From assembly GCA_026120035.1 (NCBI GenBank), contig JALRME010000016.1:248001-312000 (forward strand): 64,000 nt of DNA. Direction: 5' to 3'. The translations under genes and the position numbers were made by a program. Below the pieces are notes generated by a model. That model made no database searches, was not told where the DNA came from, and worked only from the letters and a program-made list of their open reading frames with translations. Position 1 is the stretch's first letter, and the number at the start of each line of letters is the position of its first letter. This stretch comes from Coleophoma eucalyptorum. Lineage: Eukaryota > Ascomycota > Leotiomycetes > Helotiales > Dermateaceae. Shown one piece after another: positions 22,510 through 32,057 of the stretch.

Positions 22510-23967
22510 ATGGACTTGAATATCAGTGAACAGCTCAAGCCTATAGTTTACCTGCCAGACTCTGCGCAGTACGAGGTATTACTTCGATCCACCTTTCTGC
22601 TTCTGCCTTCTACAGTGGAGATTCCGAGACCACTTGCATTTGTGCAACCAAATTCTGTAGAGGATGTTCAGGCCATAACTCAATGGGCCCAGAAGGAAAA
22701 ACTTCCACTCTGTGTGCGAGTTGGAGGTCATGACAGTCTTCGCCGCTCGACGATTGGAGGGACCGTCGTAATTGATCTAACGGGGGTGAAGGAGATTGAG
22801 ATTCTGCTAGATAAACAGGATGGATCAACGTCTAATTATCTCAAGCCAGCTGGGACTGTCAAAATAGGAGGAGGGACTCTAACTGGTGATCTCCTAGCGG
22901 CGCTGGAAGCCCAGGGTTTAATAACACCAACTGCTGCCGCTGGATCAGTGGGCCATGCTGGGTGGGCCATGCTCGGAGGGTACTCACCATTGTCTGGCGT
23001 ATTAGGTATGGGTGTTGATCAGATTGTTGGCGCCAAAATAGTCACTGCCAATGGAGACGTGACCACTGCCTCTGACAGCAATAATCCGGACCTCTTGTGG
23101 GGAATTCGCGGAGGTGGGGGCAGTTTTGGAATTGTGGTTGAACTCGAAATCAAGATATATAAGATCGAAAAGGTTTGTGATTCCTGCCCTAACCTTCGGA
23201 TCTAATGATATTTATAATCGGTGCAGTTCTTGGCCGGCGGACTCATATACAACAGTCAGAATCTCTCATCAACCATCACCAGCTTTCTCACAGCATACAG
23301 TCACCTTCAACAGTCACCCGAACTCCCACCCGGCTTCTATGGCCTAGCCAACATCGTAAATATTCCCAAAATCGGCAAGAGTCTAGCATTCACCTATGTC
23401 TGGCTCTCAGATGACCGAACTGGCGAAGCAGAATGGCGAGAGAAGATGAAATCCTTGGGTGGCGCTCAGTGCATAATTGATGCAGTTAACGAGGTGAGAT
23501 TATCAGAAATGATTGCTGGTGTTTCGAAAGCGATTCCATACGGTGTATATGGCATGTTTAGATCGGTCAATGTCGCGGGTGATGCACTCCGACAAGAAGA
23601 ATTTTTGAAGATTGCGGGACAGAATTGCATCAAAATGCCCGATAACCCAGGATGCGTCTTTGCCATCCAACAATATCGCCCTCCCGCCACCCAAGATATA
23701 GAGAGTCAGACCGTGTGGGGCCCGAGAGAACCGCACCACATGTTACTTATTGCTGGCACTGTTCCAGATGAGCAGCATCCCAAGCTACAAGAATGTGTTG
23801 ACTGGGTCAAAAACTTTGAGTTATCGTTACGCTGTACCATAATCTCACAGGCCTATTCTCCTTTTGCTGTCAAGATTGATCTTGGTAGCAATGAGGAAAA
23901 GTTCCGGTCTTTGAAGGAGAAATGGGATCCGGAGGGGATGTGGTCCAATGCCATTCCAGGTATTTAA
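22510..23967 (+). CDS. FAD-linked oxidoreductase (PCMH/berberine-bridge type)
   Basis: 467 residues; exons 22510-23172 and 23227-23967, intron 54 nt. The FAD-binding PCMH fold is clear: FVQPNSVEDVQAITQWA at 44-60, RVGGHDS with His74 as the likely covalent FAD attachment, VVIDLTGV, VKIGGGTLTGDLLAAL, TPTAAAGSVGHAGWAMLGG, GVDQIVGAKIVTANGDV and LLWGIRGGGGSFGIVVE. The Cys used for bicovalent flavinylation in many sugar oxidases is not apparent in the GSVGHAG segment, so single His linkage is expected. The canonical C-terminal BBE motif is weak. Related enzymes oxidise oligosaccharides, sugars or secondary metabolites. No signal peptide is visible. Position next to the polyol regulator suggests a carbohydrate substrate, which is inference. 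Confidence 0.85.
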
Positions 23968-23981
23968 CAGACAAGTTGTGG

Positions 23982-24419
23982 TTATGTATTCGTTATGAGT
24001 AGCCTCTCAGACTTAATTATATATGTACATAAGCTCAAGAAAAATGCAGTCTCGCCGGTGTTTTCAGATAGAGCCCGAGAATTGACTATCATTCCCAAGA
24101 AGGTTGCATAAATTACGGCTACATCATTCTCCCCGCTTACTTCCCCATTGGTGATCTCAATTGAGTACAGTTCCTGGTAAGAGCTTCTATGCATGATTGC
24201 GCAGCCGAATCGAGACTTGTGCCTGCGAATTCTCCCGACAGGCATATCGGGCTCCTCGCTTAAGGCATACTCTTCGGCGATAGCAATCGATTCGCTGATA
24301 CCATTCATGAAAATTTCCATTCGAAGACATAGTCGACTCAAAAGAGCGATCTCTCTAGCCATTTCATCTTCGATTATCAAGAATGTGTGCATCGGTATCC
24401 TCTTTCCTATCTCAATCAT
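23982..24419 (-). CDS. Hypothetical small protein (weak)
   Basis: A 145-codon open frame on the minus strand between the FAD oxidase stop and the DUF1264 gene. The sequence is not low-complexity (for example PDMPVGRIRRHKSRFGCAIM) and reads like a compact protein, but I recognise no family. It could be a decayed or lineage-specific gene, or a chance frame overlapping the 3' UTR of the oxidase. Confidence 0.25.
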   Translation of the reverse strand: MIEIGKRIPMHTFLIIEDEMAREIALLSRLCLRMEIFMNGISESIAIAEEYALSEEPDMPVGRIRRHKSRFGCAIMHRSSYQELYSIEITNGEVSGENDVAVIYATFLGMIVNSRALSENTGETAFFLSLCTYIIKSERLLITNT

Positions 24420-24563
24420 CTATCCCCGAGTCCCGGGCTTCTCGGGCGCTTTCCAGAGTATATGAACCAGCAATAGTCGTTTTATAACAAACAATAATCT
24501 TAAACAAAGCACCAAGTGCTGCATTATCAACCAAACCATAACCTATCTTCAATAATCGCCATC

Positions 24564-25402
24564 ATGTCGTGTCAAGAGTCTGCTCCAAATCCTGTAAGTT
24601 CTGTGTTTCAGTTAGGATCCCAAAAGATCACAAACACTAAACCAAACAAGGAGTTCAAGCCATTCCACAACATCTGTGAGTTCTTAACCGCTATACACGT
24701 CTACGCCGATGATGCCCGGAATGGCAAGACTCGATATGTGGAGGCAACGCACTACTGCTCACATATCCGCAAGGGTAGGGAAAAGCACTTCTTGTTATTG
24801 TCCTCAAAGCTGACAAGGCCCTTATCTCAGATCTCCGCCAGTGCTTGATCTACGATTCCCATGAGAAAGATGCACGGTTGATTGGCGTAGAGTATATGGT
24901 GCCTCGCGCGGTGTACGAGACGTTCCCCGATGACGAGAAGAAGCTCTGGCATTCGCACCAATACGAAGTCAAGTCCGGAATGCTCATTCTCCCAAAGCCC
25001 AAGGGTGTGGACGCCCGGGAATGGGAGGAGACCGAATTGAACGCCATGAAAGAAGTTATCGATTTGTACGGAAAGACTTGGCATTTCTGGGAAGTTGATG
25101 CCGGTCATGAATATCCCATTGGTATGTCTTCGGGGGATCTTTGCGATCCAATTGCTGATTATCATTTTTCATCAGGACTGCCTCATCTCATGGGATCTGT
25201 CACCCATGCCCATCAAGTTGATTTGGATACGGCCATGGCGAACCGTAATAAGACTTTTGGGGTTCATCACGCATACAAGGCTGAAGCGCGAAAGGACATC
25301 GAAGAGCCAACTACAGTTGAAGGTAAGACTAGGAGCTATGGCGTCCAGAGCTTGTAACACTGACAAAATATAGGTGCCAATGCATGGTGGGCAGGTAAAT
25401 AG
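24564..25402 (+). CDS. DUF1264 / oil body-associated protein family
   Basis: 206 residues from five exons: 24564-24593, 24651-24774, 24831-25121, 25176-25322 and 25374-25402. Family signatures: [81 protein letters not shown]. These are diagnostic of the OBAP family, first described from plant oil bodies and common in fungi; the biochemical activity is unknown. Conserved His residues (THYCSH, WHSH, WHFW) look like a metal or ligand site, an inference. The first intron (24594-24650, 57 nt, a multiple of three, no stop) is uncertain: reading through it gives a 225-residue protein. A spliced 29-nt last exon supplies A-N-A-W-W-A-G-K. Confidence 0.85.
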
Positions 25403-25839
25403 GCGACTACAATCTTGTAAAGCTCGTAAAGATAGTAAGAGTATATAGCAGGACCACAGGCATCCCGAAAACTCGTTTAAGATAGCCGTTCTCTCGTTTA
25501 TAGATGATAAATCTCAGTATACATGATTATTCTATAGGTTTTAGCTTTAAGTGAAGACTAGTAACGATGTAACGTACAGGCAGCGAGGAAAGCAGAGAAT
25601 ATATCCGCAACGTGTCATAATACAATTAATCACACTTTGAATCCTTTTGTACGAGCAATAATTCTAAATCAATATTAATCCTGAGAAATTCAACATAAAT
25701 ATATGATGAAGTTGAAAAGAGTTGAATAATAGTACAAGGATCATCAGACTTACAAAAACACCCAAGTTAGATATTTCGATAAACAAGGACTGCACGAGGC
25801 AGTCTATCTTATTGGGGAATTATTAAGAGCCCAAACCCT
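25403..25839. other. Intergenic, no gene seen
   Basis: AT-rich 437 bp between the 3' ends of the DUF1264 gene (+) and the NCS1 permease (-). Nothing recognisable. Confidence 0.5.
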
Positions 25840-27523
25840 TCACCTTCCAAAATGCTTTCTCTCAAGCCATCTTAGCGGTATGTACAAAACGATCGTGACA
25901 CCAAGAGCCAGCTCCCAAGAAATATCTGTTCCATAAGGAGCATTTCCAACCTTGAGCGCGATAGGGCCAACCCACCAAGTCTGGCTCATACACAAGATAG
26001 CCAGCACGGTACTAATTAAAAATACAGGGAAGGCTGCAAGACCCAGGGGTAATTTCTCCTTATCCTGCCATGCAGAAATATCATACGCGTAGCCGCGCCG
26101 CCAGATAATGTGTTCCAAGAACATGATTGTGAGGAATGGTGTGAGCCAGTACGCAATCACGTTCAGGAAGTTCTCCATCACTGCACTGAGGTGATCGCGG
26201 CCTGCGACAGCAGCAATGAGGAAGATGACCCCGCCAGTCAAGGACCATACGAGACGTGGGATCACCAAGAGATGGTTGCTGATCGCTTGCACATTGAGGC
26301 CAAGCGAATAAATGTTGGCGATAACCACAGCTACCACCGAGAAGGAGAGAATTGCCTGTATGAACTTGCCAAACCCTACAACTCCGGGGCCATATCCATG
26401 GAAGATCTGTCCAGTGAGACCACCGATACCCGCACTCTCGTAAGCTGCGGTGAACGCGTCGTTGTTTTTGACTGTCGTCATAAGCGCAGCTCCGAGAACC
26501 TCGATAAAGAACTGCGAGGTGAATAGTCCGGTGAAAGTCCAGATGAAGACATGGAATGGCTTTCTGTCTTCCCGCATGTAGACACCATAGTCAGCAGCAA
26601 TCGGTGCCCAACCTGGATAAGTCGTCATTAGCGCGCCAATTTTATTTTTGAGTTACTGGAACCACTTACTTATCTGAAAGCCAATAATTGTAGTCCCAAA
26701 CGAGAGCACGTCGGAGATTTCAGTCGCTCCTGAATCCATAGGTATATTTTGAAAGTGTTTTGCGCCAAAGCCTGCAATGATACAGAAGCAAACCAGCATG
26801 ATCATCCACGAGTACCGCTCCCACTGGTGAACCTGTTTATATCCAAACATACCAACAATAATGGATACCAAACCGATAATCAAGACAGCCACACTCATGG
26901 GCAACTTTGTGTCGCCGACATCATATAGAATTTCAGCGCCAGCAATTCCGTTGACCATTGCCCACCCAATCTGGTTCGTAAGGTTGAGAAAAGCAATGAT
27001 TTTCGCCGGATACCATCCAAAGGAGTAGCGAGGGAGGACCATAGTTCTCAACCCGAGCTTCGGCCCCATCGTAGCCATCAAGGCTGGCGGTATAGAGCCT
27101 ATGAGGTTGAAGAACAAGAGGCATAGGAATGAATCCCACCAGCCGAGAGCAAAGAGCTCTGGACCAAGAGTTCCGAGAGCAAGGGTTGCCTTCGATATAT
27201 CAGCGCAAGCTTCATATGGATGTTTTCTTGCGACTTACCGTTCCAACATTCGCAGACATGAAGAGTGAGAACAAGTCTCTTGGGCTTTGGTTAGTCCGCA
27301 TTTCAGATGGCACTCTTTCTATGCCACCTTCTTCCGCGCCCGAGGTTCGAATCCATTTCCGGGCCTTGACTGCCCATGATGTGGCTTTACCAGTATCTTC
27401 GATATTTCCAATGGTAGTTTCGTAAATGGCTGTATCGTGTAGTGTATAATCAGTCTTCTCTGGGCCATCGCTAGATGAATTTTGATGCAAACCCTTCTCG
27501 GGGTCGTGGGTGTGCTCCGCCAT
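25840..27523 (-). CDS. NCS1 purine/cytosine permease (FCY2 type)
   Basis: 525 residues; exons 27523-27239, 27189-26670 and 26612-25840, introns 49 and 57 nt. The N-terminal 75 residues are cytosolic and acidic, followed by the family hallmark GIERVPSEMRT and then SANVGTATLALGTLGPELFALGWWDS, joined exactly across the first intron. The second join gives GFQISWAPIAADYGVYM, the NCS1 helix-8 signature region. About 12 transmembrane segments are visible. Fungal FCY2/FcyB proteins import cytosine, adenine, guanine and hypoxanthine with protons at the plasma membrane. The gene is divergent from a guanine-deaminase-like gene with 571 bp between start codons, so purine uptake and salvage are probably coupled. 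Exact substrate not determinable. Confidence 0.9.
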
Positions 27524-28094
27524 AACTGCGTGGTATTTCTACTTGGAAGTCTAAAATTCCTGCGGCGGTGTTTTCATCGGGGCTGCATGCTTATCTTATG
27601 GTCATGACCTCGACGTACTTAATTCTGACCAGATGCTGATCATCACTGGGATGCTCACCAAAAGCTTCTCGGCTAGCCCACATATCAGCACATATCAGCA
27701 CTTGATGGCACATCCACTGCCTTGAAACTTTGATTGTTATCAAGGACCTGGTTCGCCCGATCGCCCAAAGCCGTGGCCGTGGGCATCTTTGATAAAACGA
27801 CACTTATGCATTGATTGCAGGATGTGCAGACAGGGTTCTCGCTATCTCGATGATATCAAGAAATATAGTGGGATATGGCGGGGAGTGCGAACGGTGGGGT
27901 TACGCGCGTTTGTTGCGCTCCCCTTACTTTCTGGTGGTGCTGATAAGCTCCGGTCTGGCTCTTCTTACTAACAGCTTCTGAACGCTTAACCTCAATGATT
28001 CACCCCACCTATGATGCGGTCGATATACTCCTCTCGAATATGCTAGCTGACGTGAATGAGCTTCACTTGACATTGTCCGTCGAGACTTTTCAAA
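27524..28094. promoter_or_regulatory. Divergent promoter region permease/guanine deaminase
   Basis: 571 bp between divergent starts. It contains a short tandem direct repeat of ATATCAGCAC (27681-27700). Several GATA cores (for example GATAA at 27791-27795) fit AreA-type nitrogen control, but such short motifs are common by chance. Confidence 0.4.
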
Positions 28095-29615
28095 ATGCCT
28101 TCCTCAAGTAAGCATATCTTCATTGGGCGCATCGTGCATAGCCTGTCTCTAAAGAAGCTTGAGATACTACCATTGGCTGGGCTTGGGATCGAAAATGATA
28201 GCATTATCTTTGTGGACAGCTCCATCAAATCAGTGTCCGATGCGAAGAAGAAATATCCCACATTCGCAGCTGCTTCAAGCACGGTTCTATCTCCGACTCA
28301 GTTTTTGTTCCCAGGCTTGATTGACACACATCTCCATGCGCCACAATGGCCAAACCTGGCATTGGGCATGGAAGGAAACCTGGCCGAGTGGGTGAGGGAC
28401 TATACGGATCCAATCGAGGCTTCATATTCCGATAACGATAAAGCAAAGCGCGTTTATTCGGAATTGGTGCAGAAGGAATTGGAACTCGGCTCCACAACCG
28501 TCGCTTACAACTCTACGATTCATTATCAAGCGACCAATATCTTGGCTGATATGTGTCTCAAATACGGGCAAAGAAGCATCATTGGTAAGCTGTGTATCTT
28601 AGGAGGGGCAACTCATCACAACTACGAGAGCTCTGTTGAGAAGAGCTTGGAAGACGAGGAGAAGAGTGTCGAGTATATTCAGAAGATAGATCCCGAGGGC
28701 AAATTGGTCCATCCTTGTATCCAGCCTCGAGGTGGACCTTGGGCCCCGCCTGCACTTATGGAAGGGCTTGGTAAGATGTCACAGAACGGTGGAAGAGAGA
28801 AGTTACATGTTCAAGCTCACATGTGCGAGACCGAGGATGACGTCCAGAAGATGCGAAAGGTGCACACCGGCTTCGAGAACTACGGCGAGATGTATAAGAG
28901 TCATGGTTTGTTGCACGAAAAGAGTATTCTAGCTCATTGCATCCACCTCTCCGACATCGATATTGAGATCCTCGCAGAGACTGGCGCAGGCGTTGCCCAT
29001 AACCCCAATAGCAATACCTGTCTCCGGGATGGCGTCTGTAGAGTTAGAGAGCTCTTGGACAAGGGAGTCAAGGTTGGACTGGGAACTGATTGCTCGGCTG
29101 GATATTCAACTTTCATGCTTGATTCGATGAGACAGGCAAGTAATGTCTCTAGACACCTTTCCATGCGTACAGGCGACGATAACAATACGCTTGGTTTCAG
29201 CGAGATCGTCTTTCTCGGTACGTTGGGAAGTGCAGGAGTGCTCGCAATGGACGACAAAATCGGGAACTTCAAGCCCGGGAAATTGTTCGACGCGTTGTTG
29301 GTTGATGTTGGGGGCAACGACTGTATCAATATTAGCGGGTGGGAGAAGGACGACCTTGCCCTGGTGAAGAAGTGGGTGTTTATGGGAGACGACAGGTCGA
29401 TTAGGAAAGTTTTTGTGAACGGAGTGCACGTTGCGGGCAAAGATAGGCCAAAGAAGGCACCTTGGTTGAAGAGAGCAATCGCGAAAGTGATGGTGTTAAT
29501 TTGCTCAGGAAAGTCGGAGAGTGATGGTGGACGAAGTCCTAAAGCTATAGCGGCGGCTGATGATTTTGAGGATGATGCCTCATTTCGATCAATTCTACCC
29601 CGAGAAAAAGTATAG
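28095..29615 (+). CDS. Guanine deaminase-like amidohydrolase
   Basis: 506 residues, one exon. Zn-amidohydrolase of the guanine-deaminase group: FPGLIDTHLHAPQ with zinc ligands His79 and His81, VQAHMCE (metal His and catalytic Glu), ILAHCIHL (metal His), AHNPNSN, and GTDCSAGYS with the zinc Asp. The C-terminal KIGNFKPGKLFDALLV closes the barrel domain. It would hydrolyse guanine to xanthine plus ammonia in the cytosol. The segment usually containing PRF-x-x-SC in guanine deaminases reads PRGGPWAPPALM here, so the substrate pocket differs and another purine or pterin is possible. It is paired head-to-head with an NCS1 nucleobase permease, which supports a purine role. Confidence 0.82.
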   Translation: MPSSSKHIFIGRIVHSLSLKKLEILPLAGLGIENDSIIFVDSSIKSVSDAKKKYPTFAAASSTVLSPTQFLFPGLIDTHLHAPQWPNLALGMEGNLAEWVRDYTDPIEASYSDNDKAKRVYSELVQKELELGSTTVAYNSTIHYQATNILADMCLKYGQRSIIGKLCILGGATHHNYESSVEKSLEDEEKSVEYIQKIDPEGKLVHPCIQPRGGPWAPPALMEGLGKMSQNGGREKLHVQAHMCETEDDVQKMRKVHTGFENYGEMYKSHGLLHEKSILAHCIHLSDIDIEILAETGAGVAHNPNSNTCLRDGVCRVRELLDKGVKVGLGTDCSAGYSTFMLDSMRQASNVSRHLSMRTGDDNNTLGFSEIVFLGTLGSAGVLAMDDKIGNFKPGKLFDALLVDVGGNDCINISGWEKDDLALVKKWVFMGDDRSIRKVFVNGVHVAGKDRPKKAPWLKRAIAKVMVLICSGKSESDGGRSPKAIAAADDFEDDASFRSILPREKV

Positions 29616-30314
29616 GGGTGGAAGTTGTCCCGGAGGTAGTATAGAATGAAAAACACTGATCTTCTCTCTCTTCTGCCTCTTCTCGTGCATATAGTCCAAG
29701 TGCGAGTTACTAAGCACGGTAGGGTTCAAGGAAGGTATGAATACACTTTCTAGGGCTGAAGGGGTGCTGCATGCTGCTTACTGTACCGGAGCATGCGAAG
29801 TTCCCCACATTATGAAACCTTTCGTCCAATTTACGACCATGGTGCTCAGGTAAGATGCTTATATACTATGATAGGTCTGATTATAAATACCTTATTAGTT
29901 CTTTGAGTAAGCTAGATAAGCGTCCGGTTCTTTGCATCCCAGCGATATAACCCGGCGCAGATCAAAACAATGCATATTGAGCATTACAAACCGCCCTCAC
30001 TCACTGCAAATGCCCTACGTGGCACGAGCACTGGAGATGGATGACTCTCGGGAAATGAACAAAGCGGTGGTAGATGGCAACATGGGTAAATCCTACGGTT
30101 TACCTGTCGAGAAATCGAGGGGCGTGGCAGTTGTGCAAACAATGAGATATTGAGAATGAAAATTACTTTATTAGGTAGTTAATCAAAGACTAAGTAATGC
30201 GAGTTTCTCTTTTTGAGCCACTTAAAATACCACCAGACCAGTACTTCAATATTTAGGATCTAACTATTCCCACCGAACCAGACTTGACATGTTCCTCCCC
30301 ATATTTCTACCATT
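29616..30314. other. Intergenic, no gene seen
   Basis: 700 bp between convergent gene ends. Only a short chance frame at 29932-30153; nothing recognisable. Confidence 0.5.
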
Positions 30315-32057
30315 TCAGGAGCTATAGACCGTCGTCGTAACGACCATCTGAGCCACATTGTCTGTAGTTGTCATACCCGCAATCTTTTGCGTAACTGTTT
30401 CCGTAATGGTGATGAAGATGATTTCACGGCCGTCAGCAGCAGTACTCGTACTTATGCCTGCATTGGTACTCGTAGCAGCTTGGTTCTGAGTTGTGGCTTT
30501 GGTTGTGATGAAGGTCTGGCTGAGTGAGTGCTTGGATATTGAAGTGGAAGTTGTTGCATCACAGCATAGTATGGAAAGTGATATTAATTGTGGTTGTTCC
30601 GCTCCGGAGCTACTGCTGCCGGGCGTTGATTGGGTTTGCTCTGCGGTGCTTGTGGTGACTGTGGAATGGAGGCGATGCGTATGAGTGCGGGTGAGGGTTA
30701 CTGTAGGTGTGTGTGTTGTAGTCTTGACAGATTGGGTGCTTTGAGATCGACTTTCGTTATCAGCAGTCGTTGTAGTAAACCTGCCATGGTCTTCTGATGT
30801 TGAGGTCTGTGGTGTCACAATAGTGACTTCGAAGGATGTGCCTCGCGTGAAGGTCATGATTTGAGTTGTAAGAGCTGCTTCTGAAGATGTCGTTTGTGTG
30901 GCCGGAACGGCTGGAGCGGAGATACTAAGACTCGTTGAACTCGCTGTCAAGAATATCGAAGAGCTTGTACTAGCTGCAATAGTCGACATCGTGCCTGATG
31001 ATACCCCAAGGACGCTATCCGCAAGGCCCTGGTCCACGCACCCAACAAATACACCAGCTGTAGCGTTCATGGGAACTGCAGCACACTTCGTACCCGATCC
31101 ACAGACATCGATTACAAAACTACCAAATTTGTTGCAGTTCCCCACATTGCTGGAGATGCAGGCAATCTCGCCATTGGTGCATGACGAGGAGAAATTCAGG
31201 CCTGCGAAGAGAGAGTTGTAAGCTTGTGCTTGGGCCAGGTTTGCTGCGGATTGAGATGGTGTGATGCTGCTGCTGGTTGGTGTTGAGGATATTACTGATG
31301 GTAGAACGGAAGCAGTTGAGCTTTGAGTGGTGAGGGTGTGTGACTTGGATGAGTTTTGTGTTGTGAGAGTCAGAAGTGTTGAGGAGCTTTGTGTGGTGCG
31401 ATTGAGAGACGTCGAAGAGCTTTGTGATACCACAGAGGTTGATGTGCCTTTTGTCACAATATTAGATGATGATGCTGATGAACTTGTATTTGTGGCTGTC
31501 AACGTGGAGAAATTAATTGTCAAAATTGTCGTCGATGAAGCTTGAGAGGTGACCAAAGGAATCGAGGTGCTGGTATTATTAAGTGTGAAGAGGGGAAAGC
31601 TGGTGACACGAGAGAGTGAGGTTGATGAGGTTCGCGTGGTTGAAGCGGTAGATGTAGTAGGGTTGGATGTTTGTATGGTTGTCAATCCCTCATCTGACGA
31701 TGTGGAGGTTCGACTTGAGAGTGGAAATGTTAGCTGAGATGATGGTGTCGCGGATAGTGTCGTTCCATGCTCGGCTCCTGCTGACAGATTCGTGTCGGCT
31801 GCATCAATACTTGCAATCAGGGCTGATGAGCTAGACGGCGTTGGAGATGGTCCTGTCAATCCTGATATTGATTTGGAGAGATCTGAAGAGATAGTGGTCT
31901 GAGTGGAGTTCGAGTACGGAATTATTCTTGCTGCGCTGTAGAATGTGAGTATATGCGTCCGTTTACGGATCGTTGGGACTTACTTTCGCCCCAGAGGTTT
32001 TGCGTCGCATAGAGCAGAAATGAAAATTACAATAGAACAAAGCTGAGAGAACCTCAT
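30315..32057 (-). CDS. Secreted Ser/Thr-rich protein with CBM19-like chitin-binding module
   Basis: 564 residues; exons 32057-31984 and 31935-30315, intron 48 nt. The first exon encodes a signal peptide (M-R-F-S-Q-L-C-S-I-V-I-F-I-S-A-L-C-D-A, cleavage near residue 19). Residues about 30-250 are a Ser/Thr-rich, mucin-like region. Residues about 253-325 form a compact six-cysteine module (Cys277, 284, 292, 303, 309, 324) preceded by a short helix: SCTNGEIACI, GSFVIDVCGSGTKCAAVP. This matches the layout of CBM19, the chitin-binding module at the end of fungal chitinases. A second Ser/Thr-rich tail follows; no GPI-anchor hydrophobic end is seen. There is no catalytic domain. Probably a wall-associated or secreted chitin-binding protein; assignment by motif only. 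Confidence 0.78.

Noticed and set aside
24594..24618. A 25-nt intron ending at the first CAG in the DUF1264 gene
   Set aside because: Far too short for fungal splicing; the 57-nt alternative has a branch-like CTAAAC.
27341..27355. tRNA T-arm-like GGTTCGAATCC
   Set aside because: It lies inside the first exon of the NCS1 permease and no cloverleaf could be drawn around it.
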